From CAZKUN01 sp964555935 (GTDB taxonomy: Bacteria; Armatimonadota; Zipacnadia; Zipacnadales; VGFC01), in contig CAZKUN010000150.1 in the NCBI GenBank assembly GCA_964555935.1, positions 1-22,521 on the forward strand: DNA of 22,521 bases, written 5' to 3'. Numbering within the stretch: the first letter of the stretch is position 1; each line of letters opens with the position of its first letter. The translations under genes were made by a program, and so were the position numbers. This document shows positions 15,692 to 22,521 of this stretch, in pieces. The notes below the pieces were generated by a model. It was not told the DNA's origin. It did not search any database and was given only the letters and a program-made list of their open reading frames with translations.

Positions 15692-17242
15692 TCAGTCGGG
15701 CTCGCGGGTCTCCAAGGTCGGGTAGAACGGCATGGGCCAATCGTTGGGATGGACGCCGACGATCTCGTCACCTCGCCATGCGAACTGATAGGTGTCTCCG
15801 GCGGGCATCGTCTCGGTCGTTTGACGAGCCGGCAGCGCGTGGCGCAATACGATCTCGCTCCCGACTCGCAGTAGTTCCTTGGGGACGCAGGCAAAACGCC
15901 CGACCGTGAGTGGGGAGATTTGCCGCCCGTCTACCGTGATGCGGACCGTCTCCGCGGGCGCCCACGCCGGGAGGCGCAGAAGCACGTTGTCATGGACTCG
16001 AGGACGGACGGTGGTGGTGGCTTCCTCGTTCCTGCTGGTAGTGATCTCGATGCTGTCATCGGCATAGTCGAAGTGCATGCGGACAACCAGCCCCGCCGCC
16101 TCACGGGCGGTGATGTGCTGGTACACGGCACTCAGAGTGTGTGCGATCTCCGCCGTGCCGCTGGGGTTGGCGCCCTTGCCCGCGTGTGGGTACTGGTTGG
16201 CTCCCCAGGCGCCCAACTGCAATCTGGGCATCGCAGTGCCCGGATCATCCCGCCCGTCCGCCTCGGTCGTCTGGCCGGGGATGATTCGCGCCCGGATGAG
16301 GCGCTCCACATCATCGTAGAGTTCGGCTCGGCCCGTGTGGAGCGCGAGCCACAGAGCCAGGCGGATGGCGGCCCCCGTGGATTCCGTGTTGGCTATGGGA
16401 TTGCCGAGTTCGTCCTGAAATCTGTCCATCCCCAGATCGTGGGCGACCCACCCGCACTCGTTGACCAGGCCCGGAATGGCGACCTGGTACGCTCTGACCA
16501 CGGCATCGACGTACTCGGACTGGTGCGTCAACCGGCCGAAGAGGAGCAATCCGCAGAGCGTGTAGAGGTAGGATTGGCGGTCACCGTGGCTCGCGTCGTC
16601 CGTCATCTCCCTGGGCAATGTGCCATCGGCACTCGTGGCATGCGATAGGTGGTAGCGGGCCAGCTCATCGGCCAGCTCCAGAGCTAGCGAATCCCCGGTC
16701 GCCTCGTAGAACCAGACCAACGCCTCGATCGATCGACCGTGGGTGGTCAGCTTGTTGGTGTGGGCGAGATCCGCGTCGGTCAGGTCGCCGGCGGCGAGGC
16801 GAGGGAAGTACTTGGCATAGTCGAACCCGAGCAGGTCCCACTCGCCATCCGGCTTCAGGCAGCGGCGGATCGTCTCCAGGTAGCGGTGGCCCGCATCCTC
16901 GGCCCAGCGGCTGTTCCGATATCGGATCAGGGCATTGAACGTCAGGATGCCCTCCCGGAGGGAGTGAAGCTCGAATCTCTGCTCGACCCAATCCAAGTCG
17001 GGAGGCACGAAGAGCAGCCCGTCGGGATTATCGACAAGCCAGTGCAGGTTGCGAAGCATCGCTCCCTCGAGATGGCCGGGAATGACGAAGCCGGTGGCAT
17101 CCTCGAGGCGCAGCAGGGCATCCCACAGCCGACCCAGATCATGCGTGATGCACCAGCTCTCCGTGGGCAGGTAGTCCCTTTCCGGATTGAGCCAGCAGAG
17201 CAGATTCCGACCGGCCAGCTCCATCACTTTCTTCAGGTCCAT
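15692..17242 (-). CDS. DUF1680/GH127-like (beta-L-arabinofuranosidase-like) protein lacking the usual Cys pair
   Basis: The protein has 516 aa from ATG 17242. The reading frame is open further, to 17419, but that would overlap the upstream gene by about 150 nt with an Arg-rich leader; GAGAG lies 7 nt before 17242. There is no signal peptide, so it is predicted cytoplasmic. Helix-rich repeats (residues 1-375: SLREGILTFNALIRYRNSRW, NKLTTHGRSIEALVWFYEAT, ESTGAAIRLALWLAL) fit an (alpha/alpha)6 barrel. A beta-sandwich follows with VHDNVLLRLPAWAPAETVRI and TYQFAWRGDEIVGVHP, both typical of the DUF1680 tail. In GH127 a Cys-Cys pair, with another Cys and a Glu, forms the zinc-thiolate site just before the helix ending in ...IY. 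Here that segment reads GANPSGTAEIAHTLSAVY, with no Cys. It could be a divergent hydrolase, another activity on the same fold, or inactive. It starts 26 nt after the DUF4838 gene. Confidence 0.72.
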   Translation of the reverse strand: MDLKKVMELAGRNLLCWLNPERDYLPTESWCITHDLGRLWDALLRLEDATGFVIPGHLEGAMLRNLHWLVDNPDGLLFVPPDLDWVEQRFELHSLREGILTFNALIRYRNSRWAEDAGHRYLETIRRCLKPDGEWDLLGFDYAKYFPRLAAGDLTDADLAHTNKLTTHGRSIEALVWFYEATGDSLALELADELARYHLSHATSADGTLPREMTDDASHGDRQSYLYTLCGLLLFGRLTHQSEYVDAVVRAYQVAIPGLVNECGWVAHDLGMDRFQDELGNPIANTESTGAAIRLALWLALHTGRAELYDDVERLIRARIIPGQTTEADGRDDPGTAMPRLQLGAWGANQYPHAGKGANPSGTAEIAHTLSAVYQHITAREAAGLVVRMHFDYADDSIEITTSRNEEATTTVRPRVHDNVLLRLPAWAPAETVRITVDGRQISPLTVGRFACVPKELLRVGSEIVLRHALPARQTTETMPAGDTYQFAWRGDEIVGVHPNDWPMPFYPTLETREPD

Positions 17243-17268
17243 TCCGCATCTCTCACTTGCGTCGCGCC

Positions 17269-19515
17269 TCACTCGATCGTCCCGGCTATCCCCCAGCCAT
17301 CCATGCCCAGTATTTCCTTGTCCGCGTTCTGTATCCAGAACCTGAGCAGGAACTGGTTGGCTCCGGCGACATGCTGCGTGAGGTCGTACTCCGTCTGCCC
17401 GCCGGTCTGCCCGACCCACATGTACGTGTCCTCATAGGCGGCGGCCCACGATTGCCCTTGGTCGAGGGAGATCTCAACTTTATTGTGTCCGCCCTCCGGC
17501 AGGAACAGGTACATCTTCACCAGGCGCGCGTCGGTGAAGCTAAGCCCCGCGCCCGCGCGCACATCGTAGGTGACCTCTCCCGTCGCGCCCGCAGCGAGAT
17601 ACAGCCCGTAGGTGCTCGGGAAGAAGCCCGAGCGGCCCTTGGCCTGATAGACCTTGCCGCCGTCATCGAAGCCGTCTCTGTAGGCGAACTCGCCGGCCTC
17701 GGCAAAGTAAGTGCCCGGATCATTGAGATCCTTCAGCGTGGCGGCAACGAAGTCGGAGTGGCCGCTCTCCGCTGTTAGAGCGCCCTCGAGGGCGCTGACG
17801 CCATCGAGATAGGTCTGCGCGCGGCTGGCGGCGTCCCGCCGGTCCTCATCGCCGCCGCTGCGGCGGAGCTTGCCTAGCGCCGACCAGAAACTCAGCCACT
17901 GGCCCGTGCCTCGCAGGCAGTTCTCGTTTCGCTCGATGCGGGCCACGATGGTCGGATCGTCGGCCACGCGCTGTTTCGCCGTCGCAAGCGTGTCGAGAGC
18001 CTGGTCAATGAGCGTCCGCGGATACAGGCGTGGTATGTCCATCATCTCGCCGGATCCGCCGACCGATAGCATGTGCGCCTCGAACATCTCATACACCGAG
18101 CGCATGTCATCCGCCGCCGCGCCGAAGTATACGGGGTAGAACTCGTTCAACAGATCAGCCACCTGCAAGCCGTCGTCCCACGCCAGCCTGAATGACAGCC
18201 ACATGTGGATGTCGGTCCCCATGTTTCGGCCGAGGTACTCCGGCATCATGCCCGTGTAGCCCAAGTTCCGATAGTAGTCCTGCTCGGTCTGAAGCTTGGC
18301 GAACAGCGGCCACGGCCCCGGGTACCACCCGATGTAGTCATAGCTCCAGGCGCGAGGCAAGAGCGTCATCCAGCGCTCCACCCGCTCCCGATACGTGTTG
18401 CACCAATCGGTGTCGGCCGTCTTGGGTTTGACCTGCTCCATGGAGTAGGAACATATGACGGGCGCCAGGTTGGGGTGCCCCTTGAGCAGTTCTTGGGGCG
18501 GTTCGATGGTGCCGGCATAGGGCAGGACTGTGATGCGCTTGCCGGGCTTCGCCTCGGCCAGCTTTTCGGCGATGCGGTTGGAGAGAATCAGCATCCGCGC
18601 GCCGTTGTTGGGAGCCATCGCCTGGCACGGCTGGCACTCGCACCATCCCGCGCCATCGTTTTGGGTGAACGAGTAGTGGTCAAGTTCTGGGTGGTTGGTG
18701 AAGGTGTTGATGAAGAACTGGACGCCCACCTCAACCGCCCGGGGATTGGACATGCAGATCTGGCCCTGGCCCGGATTGCGCTTGCCGTTGAACAGCGGCG
18801 CCAACTCCGGCTCCTTCTCCTGAAGCGCCTGGGGGTAGATCCAGCTCCAATAGTGCCCGGCATAGCCTCGCATTCCCCCCGCGCGATTGCGGGCGCGCCA
18901 CAGGCGCATCTGCGCGTTCTCTTCGTCAGTGAGCTTGCCGGTGACATTGCTGTTGTACCAGGGCGTCCGCATCTCAAAGCTTGGTTTGACCACCTGCCGG
19001 CCGCCGGGGATGCTCACCTCAATTGTCTCGCGCCTGGGGATGTGCTCCCCGATCTTCCCGGGCGTAAACCAATGGCAGTCCAGGTAGTCCTCAAGCAGTC
19101 CGTAGACCGCATTGGCGACGCCCTCGGGACGTGGCGCGAGCAGGCATAGCGCCGCGGGCGAGGCATCGGCCGGAAGCTCGACGAGAGCATACCCGTCGGG
19201 CCAGAAGAGGTCCGTGTCGGACAGGTCCACTGGTAGCTGTCCGCCGTCTGGGGACACGCCCAGGCAGATGACCGCGAGGTCATCGTCCTCGGTGTCGGTC
19301 GTGATCGGGATCTCGGCACCCGACATCTCCAGGATGTGGTACCTGAGATCTTCAGCCGCCTGCTGGATGACGTCCGGCGCCTCCGGGGGGATCAGGATGG
19401 CGCACTGTGGTTCCCCCTGCTGGACGAGAGTGACGGCCGAAGCCGGGTCGCAGGCCAGGGCGCACAGCAGCGCGGCCATGGCTAGCATGCCCGGGGCGGG
19501 CTTTCGCAATTTCAC
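17269..19515 (-). CDS. Secreted DUF4838-family protein (glycoside hydrolase-like)
   Basis: The protein has 748 aa from GTG 19515, with AGGGAG 9 nt upstream. The signal peptide (MKLRKPAPGMLAMAALLCAL...) is likely cut at PASA|VT. Residues 28-170 match the N-terminal alpha/beta domain seen before such barrels: AAEDLRYHILEMSGAEIPI and ANAVYGLLEDYLDCHWFTPG, reminiscent of GH20 and GH67 N-domains. The barrel (about 175-500) carries the family signature FTQNDGAGWCECQPC, with Asp287 and a Cys-x-Cys-x-x-Cys at 292/294/297. A helical segment (about 500-640) and a C-terminal jelly roll (VEISLDQGQSWAAAYEDTY, QFLLRFWIQNADKEILGMDG) follow, as in carbohydrate-binding tails. It is the first gene of the four-gene minus-strand run. 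DUF4838 proteins occur in glycan-degradation loci, but I know of no firm substrate. A paralogue lies at 20753. Confidence 0.8.
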   Translation of the reverse strand: MKLRKPAPGMLAMAALLCALACDPASAVTLVQQGEPQCAILIPPEAPDVIQQAAEDLRYHILEMSGAEIPITTDTEDDDLAVICLGVSPDGGQLPVDLSDTDLFWPDGYALVELPADASPAALCLLAPRPEGVANAVYGLLEDYLDCHWFTPGKIGEHIPRRETIEVSIPGGRQVVKPSFEMRTPWYNSNVTGKLTDEENAQMRLWRARNRAGGMRGYAGHYWSWIYPQALQEKEPELAPLFNGKRNPGQGQICMSNPRAVEVGVQFFINTFTNHPELDHYSFTQNDGAGWCECQPCQAMAPNNGARMLILSNRIAEKLAEAKPGKRITVLPYAGTIEPPQELLKGHPNLAPVICSYSMEQVKPKTADTDWCNTYRERVERWMTLLPRAWSYDYIGWYPGPWPLFAKLQTEQDYYRNLGYTGMMPEYLGRNMGTDIHMWLSFRLAWDDGLQVADLLNEFYPVYFGAAADDMRSVYEMFEAHMLSVGGSGEMMDIPRLYPRTLIDQALDTLATAKQRVADDPTIVARIERNENCLRGTGQWLSFWSALGKLRRSGGDEDRRDAASRAQTYLDGVSALEGALTAESGHSDFVAATLKDLNDPGTYFAEAGEFAYRDGFDDGGKVYQAKGRSGFFPSTYGLYLAAGATGEVTYDVRAGAGLSFTDARLVKMYLFLPEGGHNKVEISLDQGQSWAAAYEDTYMWVGQTGGQTEYDLTQHVAGANQFLLRFWIQNADKEILGMDGWGIAGTIE

Positions 19516-19758
19516 GCGTCATTTCTCCCTGTGTCCGCTGGATTGGCCTGACCATCCGGCCTTCCAGGGCCGACTTCGGGGAACTGCGGTGGTAGTCCTT
19601 GTTGACATGGGGGCACTGGTGCATTGGCCATTCTCGGCCTCCGCGCCGCATGTGCAGGCTTCTGGCGCCGAGTTGCCGAAGGATCGCAGCGGACGCCGAC
19701 CGCCCACCCGCTCTCCGGAGCGGCTAGAGCACCGCGACGCGACCGGGAGCGTGATCGA
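19516..19758. promoter_or_regulatory. Divergent intergenic region between DUF4838 and kelch genes, with a leader hairpin
   Basis: The 243-nt gap must hold promoters for both the minus-strand operon and the kelch/DUF4838 pair. An exact TTGACA (19602-19607, +) is present, but the hexamer 17 nt later is TGGCCA, a poor -10. CCGCTC-TCCG-GAGCGG at 19708-19723 forms a 6-bp stem with a tetraloop 35 nt before the kelch start and could be a leader structure. Nothing else was recognised. Confidence 0.3.
19745..19749 (+). promoter_or_regulatory. Shine-Dalgarno GGGAG choosing GTG 19759
   Basis: GGGAG lies 9 nt before GTG 19759. The upstream in-frame ATG at 19624 would add 45 Arg-rich residues without kelch character, so the GTG is preferred. 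Confidence 0.5.
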
Positions 19759-20700
19759 GTGGCGACACCGCGATATGAATGGGAGCAAGTGACGCTGGAA
19801 GCGGCCTTCGCGGGTCGTGATGGCGCGGGGGCTGTGGTGCTGAACGGGAAGATGTGGTTACTGGGCGGATGGAACCCGGATGACAAGGTGCGTTTCCCGA
19901 GGATCTGCAACAGCGAGGTCTGGTCGTCGACGGATGGCGCGGAATGGACGCTTGAGGCGGCAGAAGCCCCGTGGGAGGGGCGACACGCCGCCGGTTATGT
20001 CGTCTTCCACGATCGCATGTGGATCATCGGCGGCGATGCCAACCAGGGGCATTACCAGGATGACATCTGGGCGAGCGCCGATGGGCGGAACTGGGAATTG
20101 GTTCTGGACCGCGTTCCATGGGGACCTCGGGCGCTGCATTGCGCGGTAGTCTGTCAGGGGAAACTCTGGGTGTATGGCGGCCAGACCGTGCCTGGCTTCG
20201 CGCCGGCCGAGGAGCGTTTCTACCAGGATGTTTGGTGCTCCGCCGACGGGACCAACTGGACGCAAGTCACCGACGCCGCGCCATGGCCCTCGCGCAACCT
20301 CACGGGGATGGGGATCGCATTCAACGATCGCCTGTGGGTAGTTGGTGGCGGCACGTACGAGACGCCCGAGCGCCCGGATCGCGCGTTCTACAATGACGTG
20401 TGGAGTTCCGCGGATGGCGCGAACTGGGAGCTGCATTCGAGCCACGCTCCCTGGGAGCCGCGGCAGTTCCACGATGGCGCCGTGTGGGATGGCATGCTGT
20501 GGATCATGGAGGGATGGTCGCCTTCGTCCGGCAACCGGGCCGATGTCTGGTACTCGCCCGACGGGGTTGACTGGACCGAACTGCCCGACACGCCGTGGGC
20601 GCCGCGCCACGCGGCCAGCCTGTTCGTGTACGACGACGCGCTGTGGGTGGTTGCCGGCAACAACATGTTCCCGGACGTGTGGAAACTGACTCGACGGTAG
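19759..20700 (+). CDS. Kelch-repeat beta-propeller protein
   Basis: The protein has 313 aa from GTG 19759. It is almost entirely kelch repeats. Five full blades share the pattern W-hydrophobic-x-GG ... DVW-S-x-DG-x-NW-x-x-x ... APW-x-x-R, for example MWLLGGWNP, MWIIGGDAN, LWVYGGQTV, LWVVGGGTY and LWIMEGWSP. A sixth partial blade ends FVYDDALWVVAGNNMFPDVW. The N-terminal YEWEQVTLEAAFAGR supplies the strand missing from blade six, giving a closed six-blade propeller; this also supports the chosen start. There is no signal peptide, so a cytoplasmic role is the default, although such proteins often handle sugars (NanM-type mutarotases) or mediate binding. The DUF4838 gene begins 52 nt downstream on the same strand. 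Fold confidence is high; function is unknown. Confidence 0.8.
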   Translation: MATPRYEWEQVTLEAAFAGRDGAGAVVLNGKMWLLGGWNPDDKVRFPRICNSEVWSSTDGAEWTLEAAEAPWEGRHAAGYVVFHDRMWIIGGDANQGHYQDDIWASADGRNWELVLDRVPWGPRALHCAVVCQGKLWVYGGQTVPGFAPAEERFYQDVWCSADGTNWTQVTDAAPWPSRNLTGMGIAFNDRLWVVGGGTYETPERPDRAFYNDVWSSADGANWELHSSHAPWEPRQFHDGAVWDGMLWIMEGWSPSSGNRADVWYSPDGVDWTELPDTPWAPRHAASLFVYDDALWVVAGNNMFPDVWKLTRR

Positions 20701-20752
20701 CCGCTCTTCGCCCGTGGATGTAACGCGGCGCTCGAGGGGACAACTACAAGCT

Positions 20753-22521
20753 ATGCGCATCTCCATACTGATCTGCTCCGCCCTTGTCTTCACCCCATCC
20801 GCGCGCGCGGTCACGCTCGCGGCCGAGGGCCAGCCAAATGCCACCATTGTTCTGCCCGAGGATGCCGGCGACACGCTGACGCTCGCGGCCCAGGAGCTGC
20901 AGACCCACATCCTGGCCATGTCGGGCGCCGAACTGCCGATCGTGTCCGAGAACAATGTGGGCGAGGGCGTCACCGTGCTTCTCGACCTCGCCCAGACCAC
21001 CGATGTGATGGGCCAGGTTCTCTCCGACCGCGACATCGGCTACGACGGGTATGTCATCAAGTCATCCGAAGCCACGCTGAGCATCACCGGACGGAAGGAT
21101 GCCGGGACGCTCAACGGCGTCTACGGTTTCCTGGAGGACCACCTGGGGGTCCGCTGGTACTACCCGGGACCGATGGGCACTCACGTGCCCCAAACCGCCA
21201 CGGTCACGGTCGGTGACATCGATGAGGTCAACAAGCCTCGGTTCGCCGTGAGGAGGGCATGGTACAACAGCAACTGCACGGCCGGCTATACGGACCAAGA
21301 GATGCAGGAATACCGCGTCTGGGTGCGCCGCAACAGGTCCGGTGGCCCATCAGGCTACGTGGGGCACCACTGGGCGAGGTCAGTGTCTCCCGGGCGTTAC
21401 TTCGATGACCACCCCGAGTATTTCGCCGAACTCCAGGGGACCCGGCGCCCGCTGCAGCTCTGCACGACGAACGCCGATGTGGTCGACATCTATGCAAAGG
21501 ACATTATCGGTCGCTTTGACGCCGACCCTGAGTTCCTTTACGCCTCCATGTCCCCCAACGATGGGGCCGGCTGGTGCGAGTGCTCCCCGTGCGTGGCCGT
21601 GAGCGACGACCTCACGAGTCGCATCGTCACGTTCATCAACCAGGTGGCCCAGCGAGTGGGAGAAGAGCACCCCGACCGGCAGGTCGCCTTCTACGCGTAC
21701 GCGGGGATCGTCGCCCCGCCGGCGGATGACATCCAGCTCGAGGCCAATGCCGTGCCCTGGCTGGCCCATTACAGCACGTGCCAACTGCACGCGCTCAGCG
21801 ATCCCACGTGTCCCTACCAGACCATCTACCGGCGAAAGGTTGAGGGGTGGAAGGCCATTGCCGAGGAGATTGGTGTCCGGGAGTACGCCTCGTGGTGGCC
21901 GGTGCCTTGCGCCGAGGCCCGGCGGCTGGCCATGGACACGCGCTACTATGCCTCCATCGGTGCCCGGGCGATGAGTCGCGAATACCTGGAGGTGCAGTAC
22001 GGCACGCCCTTACTGATGTGGCTCGAGCACAAGCTCCTGTGGAATCCTGACCAGGAGTCGCGGGAGCTTCTGGCGGACTTCTTCTCTCACTTCTACGGAC
22101 CCGCCGGCGATGACATGAGTGAGGTCTACGCGACCCTCAGCGGGACGCAAGCCTCGGCCGCGCCACCTCAGTCCAACTGGACGGGGAATGCCTTCGAAGC
22201 GCCCCGCATCTACCCAGCCGAGATGCTCCAGGAGATGGCGCAGAAGGTCACCACCGCCGAGGCCGAGATGGATGAGGGGACGCACAGGGATCGGGTGCAC
22301 CGAGAGCGCCTCGCCTTGGAGCACGCGGTCCTCTGGCTCGCCGCCTGGACGGCGGATCGGAACTACGCGAAAACGGCCAGCGACGAGGACAAGCAGGACG
22401 CCCTTCAGCGCCTCGCCGCGCTCGTCGCCTTCCGGGACAACATGCCGGACAGTCACGTCGTCAGCGCCGTGCAGCGCGGCTGGGCCAGTCGCCAGATCGA
22501 GCTGTACACGACCGATCGGAC
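20753..22521 (+). CDS. Second secreted DUF4838-family protein, 3'-truncated by the window edge
   Basis: From ATG 20753 the frame stays open to the window end, giving 589 aa so far. GAGGGGA (20734-20740) lies 12 nt upstream, a slightly long spacing. The signal peptide MRISILICSALVFTPSARA is followed by VTLAAEG. The N-terminal domain (20-160) has AAQELQTHILAMSGAELPI and NGVYGFLEDHLGVRWYYPG. The barrel carries YASMSPNDGAGWCECSPC, with Asp270 and Cys275/277/280. The protein aligns with the DUF4838 protein at 17269-19515 from the signal peptide onward: VTL start, ILxMSGAExPI, WYNSN, NDGAGWCEC. The two are therefore paralogues, but clearly diverged. It sits in a plus-strand unit with the kelch gene. 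The helical part begins near residue 470; any C-terminal binding module is beyond the window. It is probably an extracellular glycan-active enzyme of unknown specificity. Confidence 0.8.
   Translation, partial: MRISILICSALVFTPSARAVTLAAEGQPNATIVLPEDAGDTLTLAAQELQTHILAMSGAELPIVSENNVGEGVTVLLDLAQTTDVMGQVLSDRDIGYDGYVIKSSEATLSITGRKDAGTLNGVYGFLEDHLGVRWYYPGPMGTHVPQTATVTVGDIDEVNKPRFAVRRAWYNSNCTAGYTDQEMQEYRVWVRRNRSGGPSGYVGHHWARSVSPGRYFDDHPEYFAELQGTRRPLQLCTTNADVVDIYAKDIIGRFDADPEFLYASMSPNDGAGWCECSPCVAVSDDLTSRIVTFINQVAQRVGEEHPDRQVAFYAYAGIVAPPADDIQLEANAVPWLAHYSTCQLHALSDPTCPYQTIYRRKVEGWKAIAEEIGVREYASWWPVPCAEARRLAMDTRYYASIGARAMSREYLEVQYGTPLLMWLEHKLLWNPDQESRELLADFFSHFYGPAGDDMSEVYATLSGTQASAAPPQSNWTGNAFEAPRIYPAEMLQEMAQKVTTAEAEMDEGTHRDRVHRERLALEHAVLWLAAWTADRNYAKTASDEDKQDALQRLAALVAFRDNMPDSHVVSAVQRGWASRQIELYTTDR

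Noticed and set aside
17243..17419. Longer form of the GH127-like protein
   Set aside because: It would overlap the coding end of the DUF4838 gene and add an Arg-rich segment unlike the family.
19440..19460. Lipoprotein signal in the first DUF4838 protein (ALAC)
   Set aside because: The residue at -3 is Ala rather than the usual Leu/Val/Ile, and a good signal peptidase I site (PASA) lies just after.
19602..19607. TTGACA as a promoter -35
   Set aside because: The hexamer at 17-nt spacing (TGGCCA) is a poor -10, so it is mentioned only within the intergenic entry.
19624..19758. Longer form of the kelch protein
   Set aside because: Arg-rich, no signal peptide, not needed for propeller closure.
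1..22521. CRISPR array, tRNA, rRNA, riboswitch, insertion sequence or phage attachment site
   Set aside because: No regularly spaced direct repeats, cloverleaf, transposase or integrase reading frame, or terminal inverted repeats were found by eye.

Overview
The window is GC-rich bacterial DNA carrying a dense cluster of carbohydrate-active enzyme genes, many from poorly characterised families: two DUF4838-like proteins, a DUF6259/GH101-like barrel, a GH42-like modular enzyme, a GHL-type TIM barrel, a DUF1680/GH127-like protein, a NodB-like protein and a kelch propeller. This repertoire, with Sec signal peptides, F5/8 type C and LamG modules and no SusC/SusD pair, is what I would expect from a Planctomycetota, Lentisphaerota/Kiritimatiellota, Armatimonadota or Hydrogenedentota-like genome, probably metagenomic. 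The phylum is an inference. There is no rRNA, tRNA, ribosomal protein or other lineage marker. No transporter, regulator, transposase, CRISPR array or RNA gene was seen.

Layout from left to right. The 3' end of a probable beta-helix protein (1-180, +) precedes a secreted clan GH-A (GH5-like) hydrolase (232-1890, +). Next, on the minus strand, is a frameshifted LamG-domain remnant (about 1895-2340). Then come two translationally coupled minus-strand genes: a secreted 1020-aa GH42-like enzyme (3982-7044) and a signal-less GHL-type barrel (2339-3985). Divergent from them is a 1314-aa secreted DUF6259-like enzyme (7196-11140, +). A second minus-strand run follows, read from right to left: DUF4838 protein (17269-19515), DUF1680/GH127-like protein (15692-17242), multi-module secreted barrel (12789-15653) and NodB-like protein (11171-12613). 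A final plus-strand pair holds a kelch propeller (19759-20700) and a second DUF4838 protein (20753 to beyond the window end).

The proteins fall into a secreted set (GH5-like, GH42-like, DUF6259-like, modular barrel, both DUF4838) and a signal-less set (GHL barrel, GH127-like, NodB-like, kelch). Both minus-strand operons mix the two classes. The simplest reading is that secreted enzymes attack a complex glycan outside the cell and the others process imported pieces. No substrate can be deduced. Three predicted enzymes depart from the expected catalytic signature of their family: GH127-like without the Cys pair, NodB-like without the second metal His, and a barrel with Asp-Asp-Thr where Asp-Glu-Pro is usual. 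These departures, a duplicated CBM-like module apparently nested in an Ig-like fold, and a Gly-Pro-ended tandem repeat are the points most worth checking.
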